Source: an uncultured bacterium
GTDB taxonomy: Bacteria > Vulcanimicrobiota > CADAWZ01
DNA: 41,225 bases
Direction of reading: 5' to 3'
NCBI GenBank assembly: GCA_902791745.1
Contig: CADAWZ010000006.1
Span: 1 to 41,225, forward strand
Positions 1-7,956 of this stretch are shown here, piece by piece. The notes below the pieces were generated by a model. That model was given only the letters and a program-made list of their open reading frames with translations, made no database searches and was not told the origin of the DNA. Both the position numbers and the translations under genes were made by a program. Position 1 is the stretch's first letter. The number at the start of each line of letters is the position of its first letter.

Positions 1-20
1 TCAGCAAGACGAAGTTGCTT

Positions 21-419
21 ATGTATCAGTCAAAGAATCATTCCAAGTATAGCTTAAAAGTTCATCTTGTGTTTGTAGTCAAATATAGAAAGAAACTCAT
101 CAACAAAGACATTGATTTCTTTCTCAAGACTAAGATTAAGCAAATCGAGGAAAAGTATAATTTCAGAGTTGAACTCATGGAAACAGACAAAGACCATATT
201 CATCTTTTGATAGACTATGATCCTAAAGTTAGTGTCCTTCAAATAGTGAGAAGGCTTAAGCAAGAGACTACATTTGAACTTTGGAAAGTTCATGAATCTT
301 ATCTCAAGAAGTACTTCTGGAAAGAGAGAACATTTTGGTCAGATGGATATTTTGCTTGTAGTATTGGGGAAGGCACAAGCTATGACACAATTCAAGAGTA
401 CATCAAGAACCAAGGTTAA
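21..419 (+). CDS. tnpA: IS200/IS605-family Y1 (HUH) transposase TnpA
   Basis: Single-strand DNA transposase that cuts and rejoins the ends of IS200/IS605 elements. The HUH pair is HIH near residues 59-61 counted from this ATG, inside DKDHIHLLIDY. The catalytic Tyr and metal-binding Gln are in the C-terminal YIKNQ, the family's Y-x-x-x-Q arrangement. SDGYFACSIG is also typical. About 132 residues is full length for this family. The frame stays open to the window edge and a TTG lies at position 15, but the ATG at 21 gives the usual N-terminus (short lead, then HSKYSLK). No tnpB accessory gene follows. The left end of the element lies outside the window. Family assignment is secure; activity cannot be judged. 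Confidence 0.93.
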   Translation: MYQSKNHSKYSLKVHLVFVVKYRKKLINKDIDFFLKTKIKQIEEKYNFRVELMETDKDHIHLLIDYDPKVSVLQIVRRLKQETTFELWKVHESYLKKYFWKERTFWSDGYFACSIGEGTSYDTIQEYIKNQG

Positions 420-423
420 AAAA

Positions 424-468
424 GAGCCATTCATGTGCTCAGCTAAAGACTGACCACTTTTCTGGCTC
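424..468 (+). mobile_element. Probable right-end hairpin of the IS200/IS605 element
   Basis: Five bases after the tnpA stop there is a two-part stem. The outer stem pairs 424-429 (GAGCCA) with 463-468 (TGGCTC). The inner stem pairs 435-442 with 450-457 (GTGCTCAG with CTGACCAC, one C-C mismatch) around a 7-base loop. IS200/IS605 ends carry subterminal imperfect palindromes that TnpA binds as single-stranded hairpins, and this sits where the right-end palindrome belongs. The exact cleavage site was not identified. It could also act as a terminator, but no U-run follows. Confidence 0.6.
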
Positions 469-524
469 GAAGAATATAAAAAAAATGATTTCCTCCCTTA
501 GGGAGATTAACAGGAGTTGACATT

Positions 525-1358
525 ATGAAAAAATATTTTTTATTTGTACTTGCTTTTATTTTGCTTTTTCCTGCTTTGGTCTATGCCAAAGATGAAGATT
601 TTTATTTTGATGTGATTACAGATACACATTTAATAAGAGAAAAAGACGATTTTATGCATCCATATCCTTCTACAGAAAAAATCGTCAATTATATTATAAA
701 AGATAAACCTGATTTTGTCATACATGCTGGCGATATGATTCAAACATCTTATGCTAAAAAGTATTCTGATGAGGCAATATATGATATGTGGAAAAAATTT
801 GACAATTCGGTATATTTGCCTTTCAAAAAAGCTAATATTGATATGTTTGTAACAAAGGGCAATCACGATGTATTATGGGAAGCAGAACCGATTTATAATA
901 AAATTTGGGCTGAACGTAAATTTACAAAAGATATAGAGGGAAGTCCTTTGAGTTATTATACTTTTGAACATAAACAATGTTTTTTTATTGTAATGGACGG
1001 AAGCGGTGTTTGGATATCTGATACGCAGAGAGCTTGGTTAAAAGAACAGATAAAAAAAGGTGCTAAATATCGTGCTGTTTTTGTTATTTCACATTTGGGA
1101 ATAAATGGGAGTAAAAGACATCCTGATGACCATATGGACAAAGTAGCTATTGATATTTTATCTTCTGCCCCATATAAAATAACTCTTATCTCAGGACATC
1201 ACCATAAATACGATGTTTGCAATCACACAAAAAATTTGAAAAATATAGTTGTTGGTACTGCTGGTAGTGATGTAAATGCAATGTGGGTAAAATTTTATGT
1301 AAAGGGCAAAAATGTTGAATTTAAGCCAATATGGCTAAGTGAAATGGAACAAGAATAA
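525..1358 (+). CDS. Exported calcineurin-like metallophosphoesterase
   Basis: Predicted phosphoesterase with a two-metal centre, acting outside the cytoplasm. Residues 1-21 form a signal peptide ending in VYA before KDED. The metallophosphoesterase blocks appear in order: D33-x-H35 (TDTHL), GD at 69-70, GNHD at 112-115, H190 (SHLG) and GHHH at 224-227. The length of 277 residues fits a single catalytic domain with nothing added. The start follows an AGGAG-type ribosome site in the line before 525. The next gene starts 8 bases after its stop, so the two may be cotranscribed. The substrate cannot be told; relatives cut phosphomonoesters, phosphodiesters or nucleotides. Confidence 0.85.
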   Translation: MKKYFLFVLAFILLFPALVYAKDEDFYFDVITDTHLIREKDDFMHPYPSTEKIVNYIIKDKPDFVIHAGDMIQTSYAKKYSDEAIYDMWKKFDNSVYLPFKKANIDMFVTKGNHDVLWEAEPIYNKIWAERKFTKDIEGSPLSYYTFEHKQCFFIVMDGSGVWISDTQRAWLKEQIKKGAKYRAVFVISHLGINGSKRHPDDHMDKVAIDILSSAPYKITLISGHHHKYDVCNHTKNLKNIVVGTAGSDVNAMWVKFYVKGKNVEFKPIWLSEMEQE

Positions 1359-1366
1359 AAAATATT

Positions 1367-3028
1367 ATGAAAATTGATAAAAAATTATATATATTTATAT
1401 CTCTTCTTTTATTTTGTGAAATTTTCTTTTTTCGCAATGTCCTGTTTAACGATTCTTTGTTTGGGGATTTTGGAGATGCACGTCTTACAATGCTTATAAC
1501 AGAGCATTGGTATCGTTTTTTGCAAGGACTGGAAAAGATAAATGATTTGGGGATATTTTACCCTGCAGAAAATACTTTGGCTTATTCAGATATGTTTCTT
1601 GGATATGGCATAATTCATTTATTTTTTCGTTTTTGTGGACTTGATATGTTTATATCTTACAAAATAACTTTAATTTTAGTTCATATTTTGGGGGTATTTA
1701 GCTTATTTTATTTTTTAACTAAAGTATTAAAAGTTGATTATTTTTGGTCATTTTTTGGAACATCTGCATTTTCTTTTTCCTGTACTTCTGCAAATCAATT
1801 TTTTCATCCTCAATTAAATGTCGCTAATTTTATACCATTGTTTTTAATATTTTTTGTAAAATCTGTCCAAAATGTCGATAATCGTTTGAAAAAAAATATT
1901 TATATGTATTCTGCAATTTTTGTTGTTATACTTATATTATATACTGCTTGGTATGTTTTCTTTTTTTCAACACTATTTATATTTGTATTGCTTTTAGTAA
2001 GTTTTATTTTGTTTTCAGTTAATAAAATAAATATCAAAGATACTATAAAAAAATTTGGGTATGATATAATAGGTTATATTGTTTTTGCAATTTTATTGAT
2101 GATTCCGTTTTTAATGGCTGAACTTCCTGTCTTAAAAATGTCAGGTGATAGAAATTATACCCACATATTACAACTTTTGGGAAACTTTTTTAGTTATATC
2201 TATACAAGAAATTCGATTTTTGATTTTGTTTTAAAACCTTTGTCTAAAGATTGTCATATGATATTTATTCAAATGGGATTTTCTTTTGTATTGTTGATAG
2301 CTTTCTTTACATTTTTTATTTTTATATTTTTGAAAAAGAAAGAAAAAGAATTTTCTATTATTTTTTATAAAAGTATTTTTATTTCTTTGATTATTTGTCT
2401 TTTACTTCCTGTAAAGATACCATTTACAGATTCTTCACTTTGGTTTTTAGTGTATAAATTTTTTATAGGTGGAACATCTATAAGAATGCCTACCCGTTTT
2501 TTGTTTGTCTTATCACTTCCTATTTCAGTAATTTGTGCGATTTGTGGAAATATATTTTTTAATATAAAAGATATTGGTGATAAAAAATATATAACTATAT
2601 TGTCAATTATTTGTGTATTGCTGTTTGTTTCAAATATAAATACTGTTGGGGTTAACTCACAATATACAAGAGAACAGGAGATTGTATTTTTAAATTCTAT
2701 TCCTTCACCGCCAAAAGATTGTAAAGTTTTTTATTTAATAAATCCATATGTTAATCAATTAGGAAAAAATAGAAAAATTCTCAACAGTATAATTTATAGA
2801 GTAGCTGGACATGAAATAGCTTATAAATATAATTTAAAAATTATAAATGGGTATTCTGGATTAGTTCCTAAAGACTATGGAATTATAGAAGAATTATCTT
2901 ATTCTATGGAAAATTTTTATTCTAAAAATTATAAAAATAGTATAACTGAATGGATAAAGAGATATAATTTAGAAAATGTCTATACTTATGATATAAAAAA
3001 TCAAAAATGGAAAAAAGTTAAAAAATAA
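1367..3028 (+). CDS. Polytopic membrane protein, GT-C glycosyltransferase-like
   Basis: A 553-residue, very hydrophobic protein with about ten or more membrane segments and a soluble C-terminal tail (about residues 440-553). The first outer loop holds an acidic motif, GDFGDARL, with D34 and D37. An Asp pair there is typical of GT-C transferases that use lipid-linked sugars (the ArnT/PMT-like group). The overall pattern (aromatic-rich loops, FYPAENTLAYSD after the first loop) also resembles that group. No named subfamily is recognisable. It starts 8 bases after the phosphoesterase stop with no clear ribosome site. UDP-glucose dehydrogenase follows, so a role in surface glycan assembly is plausible but inferred from context. 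Confidence 0.6.
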   Translation: MKIDKKLYIFISLLLFCEIFFFRNVLFNDSLFGDFGDARLTMLITEHWYRFLQGLEKINDLGIFYPAENTLAYSDMFLGYGIIHLFFRFCGLDMFISYKITLILVHILGVFSLFYFLTKVLKVDYFWSFFGTSAFSFSCTSANQFFHPQLNVANFIPLFLIFFVKSVQNVDNRLKKNIYMYSAIFVVILILYTAWYVFFFSTLFIFVLLLVSFILFSVNKINIKDTIKKFGYDIIGYIVFAILLMIPFLMAELPVLKMSGDRNYTHILQLLGNFFSYIYTRNSIFDFVLKPLSKDCHMIFIQMGFSFVLLIAFFTFFIFIFLKKKEKEFSIIFYKSIFISLIICLLLPVKIPFTDSSLWFLVYKFFIGGTSIRMPTRFLFVLSLPISVICAICGNIFFNIKDIGDKKYITILSIICVLLFVSNINTVGVNSQYTREQEIVFLNSIPSPPKDCKVFYLINPYVNQLGKNRKILNSIIYRVAGHEIAYKYNLKIINGYSGLVPKDYGIIEELSYSMENFYSKNYKNSITEWIKRYNLENVYTYDIKNQKWKKVKK

Positions 3029-3031
3029 AAT

Positions 3032-3060
3032 TTGACATATTATTAACTTTGTATTATAAT
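3032..3060 (+). promoter_or_regulatory. Consensus sigma-70 promoter for ugd
   Basis: TTGACA at 3032-3037 and TATAAT at 3055-3060, separated by exactly 17 bases: a perfect match to the housekeeping consensus. It begins 3 bases after the preceding stop codon and lies 35 bases before the ugd start, so ugd is probably transcribed independently. Confidence 0.9.
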
Positions 3061-3094
3061 TTAATGACATTTTTTTCAAAAATATGAGGTTCTA

Positions 3095-4312
3095 ATGGAA
3101 GGTAAAACAGTTATTACAGTAGCAGGAATGGGATATGTTGGTCTAAGTATTGCCATTTTGCTTTCACAGAAAAATAAGGTTTATGCTCTTGATATCGTAA
3201 GAGAAAAGTTGGAGCTTATAAAAAATAAAAAATCTCCTATTGTTGACAAAGAAATTGAAGAATATCTTGCTACAAAAGATTTAGATTTGATTACTTGTGA
3301 TAATCCTGAAGAGGCTTATAAAAAAGCTGATTATGTAGTTGTTGCTACACCAACAAATTATGATCCTGATAAGAATTTTTTTGATACTTCAGCTGTAGAA
3401 GCAGTAATTAAAGTTGTTACAAAAGTAAATCCAAATGCAATTATAGTAATAAAATCAACAATTCCTGTTGGATTCACTGAACATATTAGAAAAGTCGTTG
3501 GTTCAAATAATATAATTTTCTGTCCTGAATTTTTGAGAGAGGGAAGAGCTTTATATGACAATTTATATCCAAGTAGAATTATTGTTGGAACAGATTTAAA
3601 AGATGATTCTTTAAGAGCAAAATCGGAAAAATTTGGAAAATTGATTGCTGGTGGAGCTATAAAAGAAAATATTGATACTCTTGTTATGGGATTTACAGAA
3701 GCAGAAGCTGTAAAACTTTTTGCAAATACATATTTGGCAATGAGAGTAAGTTATTTCAATGAACTTGATACTTATGCAGAATTAAAACATCTTGATACAA
3801 AGTCAATTATTGACGGAATTTGTTTAGACCCTCGTATCGGAACACATTATAATAATCCTTCGTTTGGATATGGTGGTTATTGTCTTCCAAAAGATACAAA
3901 ACAACTTTTGGCAAATTATTCAGATGTTCCAGAAAATATGATAAAAGCTATTGTTGATTCGAATGATACAAGAAAAGATTTTATAGCTGATAGAGTTTTC
4001 AATAAAGCCAAAAATGATGACAAAAAAGAAGTTGTTGTCGGTGTTTATAGACTCATAATGAAGGCAAATTCAGACAATTTCAGACAAAGTTCTGTACAGG
4101 GAATTATGGAACGCTTAAAAAATAAAGGTGCAGATATTATTGTCTATGAGCCAACACTTGAAGATGGAACAATGTTTGCAGGTAATAAAATTATAAATGA
4201 CATTGAAAAATTCAAAAAGATGAGTGATGTTATAATAGCAAATCGTTCAAGTGCTGAATTAGAAGATGTAAAAGAAAAAGTTTATACAAGAGATCTCTTT
4301 TCAAGAGATTAG
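3095..4312 (+). CDS. ugd: UDP-glucose 6-dehydrogenase
   Basis: Cytoplasmic enzyme that oxidises UDP-glucose twice with NAD+ to UDP-glucuronate, a precursor of acidic polysaccharides. The Rossmann motif GMGYVG is at 11-16. Further family blocks are [11 protein letters not shown] (119-129), CPEFLREG (143-150) and the active-site block [13 protein letters not shown] with nucleophile C263. The C-terminal domain (about 310-405) holds GVYRLIMK and ends with VYTRDLF, as in the E. coli Ugd group. The 405-residue length is close to the E. coli enzyme plus a few residues. It has its own consensus promoter and is followed by a terminator shared with a convergent gene. Confidence 0.93.
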   Translation: MEGKTVITVAGMGYVGLSIAILLSQKNKVYALDIVREKLELIKNKKSPIVDKEIEEYLATKDLDLITCDNPEEAYKKADYVVVATPTNYDPDKNFFDTSAVEAVIKVVTKVNPNAIIVIKSTIPVGFTEHIRKVVGSNNIIFCPEFLREGRALYDNLYPSRIIVGTDLKDDSLRAKSEKFGKLIAGGAIKENIDTLVMGFTEAEAVKLFANTYLAMRVSYFNELDTYAELKHLDTKSIIDGICLDPRIGTHYNNPSFGYGGYCLPKDTKQLLANYSDVPENMIKAIVDSNDTRKDFIADRVFNKAKNDDKKEVVVGVYRLIMKANSDNFRQSSVQGIMERLKNKGADIIVYEPTLEDGTMFAGNKIINDIEKFKKMSDVIIANRSSAELEDVKEKVYTRDLFSRD

Positions 4313-4327
4313 AATTAGAAAAAAAAA

Positions 4328-4378
4328 CTGAGGCTGTGAAAAAATATTTACTTTTCCACAGCTTCAAGTTTTTTTTAT
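4328..4378 (+). terminator. Intrinsic terminator after ugd
   Basis: GCTGTG at 4333-4338 pairs with CACAGC at 4357-4362, extended by A/T pairs on the loop side, and a T-rich run follows at 4369-4376. It lies between convergent genes and may work both ways, since A-rich sequence precedes the stem. Confidence 0.75.
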
Positions 4379-4381
4379 TTG

Positions 4382-5338
4382 TTATTCTTCAGACCTGCTT
4401 CTTCTTGAATGTCTTCTCGTTCTACCATGATTTTTTCTGTTTTTATTGTGTTTTTTTAGTGAAGATGAAGAAGATTTTGTATTGCTTGTTGCATAGTGAG
4501 CTGTTGAACTGTCTAATTCACTTTCTCCTGTTGCATAATTGATTTTAACCCCTGGCTGATTGTTATAGCAGAAAATATTAAAACTTACTCCTTCGCCATT
4601 GTCCTCAACAGATTCTGCTTGCATATGAAGACCTTTTGCAACAAGATTATCACCATCATAAATAGGTTCTACTTTATATAAAACATGGTTATTTGTTTCT
4701 TTTACATAGTCTGCAATAAGATTTTCAAATGGTAACATTCCATCAACATTCAAATATCTTGTTCCTGTTATCAAATTTCTTTCATTTGCGTTTTCTCCAG
4801 TTAATTGGAAACCTATTAAATGGCAACGATTATAAAGGTGTCCTCCATCTACAAAATCATATTCTGCATTTTTCCAACCGCTTGGTCTTACACGACTAAT
4901 ACTTTCTCTTTTCTCTGTTGGCATTAGGTCTTGACCTACATTTGAAATAGCAACTTGACAACGACCAAGATTATCTAAATCACTATAATATTCATAAGAT
5001 TTTGTATCTCTTTCTGATTCAGAAAATTTTGGCTTATTATTGTTTATTACAACATATGGTTGACCTGAAAATGGGGGAATATTTGAAAGTGAAGATGATT
5101 TTGCAATTTTTTTATTATTTGTTGTGGTCGTTGTAGTAGATGTTTTATTATTTGTTGTATGTCTCTTTCTGTGGGATGTTGTTTTTCTATTGCTCTTATG
5201 TGATGTTGTTGTGTTTGTTTTCTTTGTTGGTTTGTCTGTTGGGGCGTCGATTGGTACATCTAAGCCTTCAGGAAGACAACCGCATAGAAATATAGAAAGT
5301 GACATAAAAAGAATTACAAAAAATTTTAAAATTTTCAC
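4382..5338 (-). CDS. Lipoprotein DNA/RNA non-specific endonuclease, EndA-like
   Basis: Surface-anchored nuclease of the beta-beta-alpha metal fold. The N-terminus is a lipoprotein signal with the lipid cysteine at C21 (FLCGC). A Thr/Lys/Asn-rich linker follows (about 30-90), then the nuclease domain (about 110-280). Its core, YNRCHLIG with candidate catalytic H173, plus LTGENANERNLITGTRY and MLPFEN, closely matches streptococcal EndA-type DNA-entry nucleases. The tail is Ser, Lys and Arg rich. The start is GTG: the upstream gene ends in GTGA, and a strong GAGGAGG site lies inside that gene's last codons. Likely roles are nutrient scavenging, DNA uptake or degradation of extracellular DNA; no other competence gene is nearby. 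Confidence 0.87.
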   Translation of the reverse strand: MKILKFFVILFMSLSIFLCGCLPEGLDVPIDAPTDKPTKKTNTTTSHKSNRKTTSHRKRHTTNNKTSTTTTTTNNKKIAKSSSLSNIPPFSGQPYVVINNNKPKFSESERDTKSYEYYSDLDNLGRCQVAISNVGQDLMPTEKRESISRVRPSGWKNAEYDFVDGGHLYNRCHLIGFQLTGENANERNLITGTRYLNVDGMLPFENLIADYVKETNNHVLYKVEPIYDGDNLVAKGLHMQAESVEDNGEGVSFNIFCYNNQPGVKINYATGESELDSSTAHYATSNTKSSSSSLKKHNKNRKNHGRTRRHSRRSRSEE

Positions 5339-5745
5339 TTTATATAAACCTCCTCAGTTATTTTTTCATGTGAATATCCTTCAAAATCATAAGTATCGTT
5401 CAATTTCCAACCATTTTTCAAATCTATGTCAAAATAAAAGTCAGCTGGATAATTTCTATTCCAATGATAAAGTATTATTTTTTCTATATCTTTTTCATAT
5501 TCTTTAGGAGATATATTTTCAAAAAATGCAAAATTTCCTTTCTGAGCATTTATGGCAAAATTTTCATCTTCAATTATATTTTCTTTATCTTCTTCGCTAA
5601 ATTGTTTTATTGAGTATGAATTCATTAAAAGTTTTGAATTTTTAGAAATTTCTTTTATTCGTTCTCTTAATATTTTATCTTGGCTCTGCCTCCTATTGTT
5701 AAACATCATGCCGAGATTATCATCAACACATATAATTGCTATCAT
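5335..5745 (-). CDS. Small conserved partner of the EndA-like nuclease
   Basis: A 136-residue soluble protein with no signal peptide or membrane segment. Notable blocks are the N-terminal IICVDDNLGMMFNNRRQSQD, then IEKIILYHWNRNYPADFYF and the ending YSHEKITEEVY. Similar short proteins accompany EndA-like nucleases in anaerobic Firmicutes and, as I recall, are sometimes labelled ribonuclease Z. This one lacks the metallo-beta-lactamase motif HxHxDH, so I would not use that name. Its stop overlaps the nuclease GTG by 4 bases, which implies coupled translation. The N-terminus is faintly like dihydrofolate reductase. Possible roles are immunity or folding partner; both are guesses. The ATG is preceded by AAAGGGGG. 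Confidence 0.72.
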   Translation of the reverse strand: MIAIICVDDNLGMMFNNRRQSQDKILRERIKEISKNSKLLMNSYSIKQFSEEDKENIIEDENFAINAQKGNFAFFENISPKEYEKDIEKIILYHWNRNYPADFYFDIDLKNGWKLNDTYDFEGYSHEKITEEVYIK

Positions 5746-5792
5746 TTTTTCCCCCTTTAATAACTTCGTTATCTCGAAAGATTATTTTGTAT

Positions 5793-5821
5793 ATTATATT
5801 TTTTTTATTAGTTGATGTCAA
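5793..5821 (-). promoter_or_regulatory. Consensus promoter for the nuclease pair
   Basis: On the minus strand, TTGACA (5816-5821) and TATAAT (5793-5798) are separated by 17 bases, a perfect consensus. A short stem (ATAAC-ttc-GTTAT, near 5760-5772) lies between the promoter and the first gene. Confidence 0.85.
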
Positions 5822-5830
5822 TATTTTTTA

Positions 5831-5872
5831 AAATAAAAAAAGTGGTGTGAAAATATAATCTTCACACCACTT
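5831..5872 (-). terminator. Terminator of the rplJ-rplL operon
   Basis: A perfect 12-bp stem pairs 5840-5851 with 5861-5872 around a 9-base loop. On the minus strand it is followed by a T-run (5831-5839 read in reverse). It ends the ribosomal operon shortly after rplL. Confidence 0.9.
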
Positions 5873-5889
5873 ATAAAAACAATCTAAAA

Positions 5890-6264
5890 CTATTTAATAG
5901 TGATCTTTGCACCGACTGCTTCGAGGTCAGCTTTTGCTTTGTCAGCTTCTTCTTTTGCTACGCCCTCTTTAACCATCTTTGGAGCACCTTCTACAAGGTC
6001 CTTAGCTTCTTTGAGTCCAAGACCTGTGAGCTGTCTTACAACTTTGATGACTTGGAGTTTCTGAGCTCCGATTTCTGTGAGTTCTACATCAAAAGATGTT
6101 TTTTCTTCTTTTACTTCAGCTGCTGCTGGAGCTGCTGCTGCGACTGCTACTGGAGCTGATGCTTTGATTCCGAGTTTGTCTTCGAGAGCTTTTACGAGAT
6201 CAGCTGCTTCCATAAGTGTGAGACCAGAAATAACTTCTACGAGTTCGTTTTTATCGATTGCCAT
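5890..6264 (-). CDS. rplL: Ribosomal protein L7/L12
   Basis: Stalk protein of the large ribosomal subunit that recruits translation GTPases. The N-terminal dimerisation helices (residues 1-33, with [18 protein letters not shown]) are followed by an Ala/Pro hinge (about 36-52). The C-terminal factor-binding domain holds KIxVIK-type and [15 protein letters not shown] blocks and ends [14 protein letters not shown]. The 124-residue length is normal. It lies 61 bases downstream of rplJ and is followed by a terminator, not by rpoB. Confidence 0.98.
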   Translation of the reverse strand: MAIDKNELVEVISGLTLMEAADLVKALEDKLGIKASAPVAVAAAAPAAAEVKEEKTSFDVELTEIGAQKLQVIKVVRQLTGLGLKEAKDLVEGAPKMVKEGVAKEEADKAKADLEAVGAKITIK

Positions 6265-6325
6265 TATATAAATCCTCCGTGGTTATTTTTTGTTTTTAAA
6301 AATTATTTGTTTAGATTTAGAAGAA

Positions 6326-6892
6326 TTACTCTTCTTTTTTGCTGTATTGGTCGAGAATACTTAAAATATCTCTTCCAGCTCCGTTTACGATACCCATAAC
6401 TTTCTGAGCTGGTGAATTGATAAGAGACATAAGTTGTGCGAGAACTTCGTCTCTTGAAGGCATTGTTGCAAGGTGTCTTACACCATTTGCATCTAAGTTT
6501 TCACCATCGAATCTTCCTGCTTTGATTACTGGAAGTCCATCTGGATTTTCTTTGTTCTTTTTGCTTTTTGCAAATTCAACTATAGCTTTTGTTGCAGCGA
6601 CTGGATCGCCATATCCTAAATATATAGCTGTTGGATGTTCGAGAATTTTGTCAAATCCTTCGATTCCATTTTCTTTGAGAACTTTTGCAATAAGAGTATT
6701 TTTTGCGATTTTTAATTCTGCATTTTCTTTTCTTACTGCTCTTCTAAGTTCGGAAATATCCTTTACGCTCAAACCTTTGCCAGTTCCTCTATAATCGACA
6801 AAAATGATGACTTCAGCTTTCGCTACTTTCTCTCTGAGCTCATCGAGAATTGCACCCTTTTTTGCCATTAACTCTTTATGTGTGCCTTTCAA
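6326..6892 (-). CDS. rplJ: Ribosomal protein L10
   Basis: Base of the ribosomal stalk; binds 23S rRNA and L7/L12 dimers. Family blocks include VDYRGT (33-38), ELRRAVRKENAELKIAKNTL, and the C-terminal helix that docks L12. The chosen start is TTG at 6892: GGAGG lies 7 bases upstream of it. The later ATG (ninth codon, MAKKGAIL) has only a weak AAAGAG before it, though it would give the more usual N-terminus, so the start remains a little uncertain. The gene is preceded by an L10-type leader and attenuator, as expected for autoregulation by L10-L12. Confidence 0.97.
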   Translation of the reverse strand: MKGTHKELMAKKGAILDELREKVAKAEVIIFVDYRGTGKGLSVKDISELRRAVRKENAELKIAKNTLIAKVLKENGIEGFDKILEHPTAIYLGYGDPVAATKAIVEFAKSKKNKENPDGLPVIKAGRFDGENLDANGVRHLATMPSRDEVLAQLMSLINSPAQKVMGIVNGAGRDILSILDQYSKKEE

Positions 6893-6917
6893 AGGTGTGG
6901 CCTCCTTTCCCGTTTTC

Positions 6918-6957
6918 TAAAAAAAGAAAAACTGCCATGCAGAAATACAAGGCAGTT
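6918..6957 (-). terminator. Attenuator hairpin in the rplJ leader
   Basis: AACTGCC at 6930-6936 pairs with GGCAGTT at 6951-6957. On the minus strand the stem is followed by T4-C-T7, so it has the form of an intrinsic terminator inside the 5' leader, before the rplJ ribosome site. It implies premature termination as a control step. Confidence 0.8.
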
Positions 6958-6986
6958 CATTTTATAACAAACTAATGAATCTTTCA

Positions 6987-7050
6987 CCTCGGTGGGAAAT
7001 ATTAAATACCACTTCATACTTAAGTGATATACCCACTGTCTGCGGTTGCT
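6987..7050 (-). promoter_or_regulatory. Ribosomal protein L10 leader (L10-L12 binding site)
   Basis: On the minus strand the leader begins with AACCGCAGACAGTGGG and later contains CCCACCGAGGTG. The GTGGG and CCCAC arms (7032-7036 with 6992-6996) pair to form the stem below the conserved internal-loop bases seen in L10 leaders of many bacteria. L10-(L12)4 binding here is the known autoregulatory mechanism. The downstream attenuator suggests that binding favours termination. Confidence 0.85.
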
Positions 7051-7055
7051 AAAAT

Positions 7056-7084
7056 ATTATATATAATTGATTTTGTTTTGTCAA
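7056..7084 (-). promoter_or_regulatory. Consensus promoter of rplJ-rplL
   Basis: On the minus strand, TTGACA (7079-7084), a 17-base spacer and TATAAT (7056-7061). The predicted start of transcription falls just before the L10 leader, giving a 5' leader of roughly 155 bases. Confidence 0.92.
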
Positions 7085-7129
7085 GTCTTTTTAAAAATTT
7101 TTTTTAAAAATTTTCATTTTTTTTGTTAA

Positions 7130-7465
7130 TTATTCTTTGATTTCTTCTTTATCTTTTTCTGCTTTTTCGTATTCTTCCATTTCTTTAAACATCTGTTCTA
7201 ATTTTTCTATGTCTTTTTCTATTATTTCCCACTGTTTATTCATTTCTTCGAGTTCCAAATCCTCGAGAGTATTCTGCAATTTTTCTGCTTGTTCTTGATA
7301 TTTTTTATAAATCTGATATTTTCTATCTGCACGGAGTTTATAATTTTTGTTGTTTTTCTTTTTGCTTTCTTTCAAATACTTATCTGCTTGTTTTGTGTAG
7401 ATATTAGCTTGTTTTGTTAAAGTATTTATTTTTTTTGTCATTTTTTGTTGTTTTATATAAAACAT
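7130..7465 (-). CDS. Coiled-coil protein, first paralogue
   Basis: Not a recognised family. It has 111 residues, nearly all charged helix rich in Lys, Glu and Gln, with no signal peptide. Residues 9-60 match the upstream neighbour closely (LTKQANxYxKQADKYLKESKKKN and YKLRADRKY), so the two are tandem duplicates. The second half diverges and ends in an acidic/basic helix (EEYEKAEKDKEEIKE). A GAGAGG ribosome site precedes the ATG. It starts 27 bases after the end of its paralogue, so they are probably one operon. It could be a structural or scaffold protein; nothing shows a catalytic function. Confidence 0.7.
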   Translation of the reverse strand: MFYIKQQKMTKKINTLTKQANIYTKQADKYLKESKKKNNKNYKLRADRKYQIYKKYQEQAEKLQNTLEDLELEEMNKQWEIIEKDIEKLEQMFKEMEEYEKAEKDKEEIKE

Positions 7466-7491
7466 ATTGATTTTTCCTCTCTTTTTCTTTG

Positions 7492-7869
7492 TTAATAATT
7501 TTCTTCTTCATCATTTTCCATATTATTAAATATCTGCTCTAATGCTTCTACATCTTTTTCAATGTTTTCAGATAGTTCATCAAATATTTCTTCGATTTCC
7601 TCTCTAATAGACTGATTAACAGTTATTGATTTTTCGATTTTTTCAAATTGTTTTTGCATTTTCTCAATTAGTATGGAAAGAAATTGTTTTGATTTTTCTT
7701 TCAATTTTTTATAAATGCAATATTTTCTATCTGCACGAAGTTTGTAGATTTTGTCATTTTTTTTCTTGCTTTCTTTTAAATATTTATCAGCTTGTTTTTT
7801 GTATGTATTGGCTTGTTTTGTCAATTTATTTGTTTTTTTGTATAATGTATTGATGTTTTGATAAAGCAT
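7492..7869 (-). CDS. Coiled-coil protein, second paralogue
   Basis: A 125-residue Lys/Glu-rich helical protein of unknown role, a tandem duplicate of the gene downstream. I place the start at the ATG at 7869 (MLYQNINTLYKK) rather than at upstream codons. It then aligns with the start of its paralogue (MFYIKQQKMTKK), and a GGGATGG sequence lies about 9 bases before it. The shared block (LTKQAN to LRADRKY) covers about residues 14-52. The C-terminal half is a longer, more acidic coiled coil ending NDEEENY. Upstream, an inverted repeat TGACA-N5-TGTCA (7926-7940) and a TATAAT at 7909-7914 may form its promoter and operator; this is weak evidence. Confidence 0.68.
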   Translation of the reverse strand: MLYQNINTLYKKTNKLTKQANTYKKQADKYLKESKKKNDKIYKLRADRKYCIYKKLKEKSKQFLSILIEKMQKQFEKIEKSITVNQSIREEIEEIFDELSENIEKDVEALEQIFNNMENDEEENY

Positions 7870-7956
7870 TTTTACAATCCATCCCTTTTTTTTAAATACT
7901 TTATTTTTATTATACAAATTGACAATGACAAAAACTGTCATTTTTAAAAGAAATAA

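Noticed and set aside
4336-4542. Possible small hydrophobic plus-strand gene after ugd
   Set aside because: It is the antisense of the nuclease gene's 3' end plus the terminator, has no ribosome site and resembles nothing.
5335-5745. Ribonuclease Z assignment for the nuclease partner
   Set aside because: The protein is too short and lacks the HxHxDH metal-binding motif of that enzyme.
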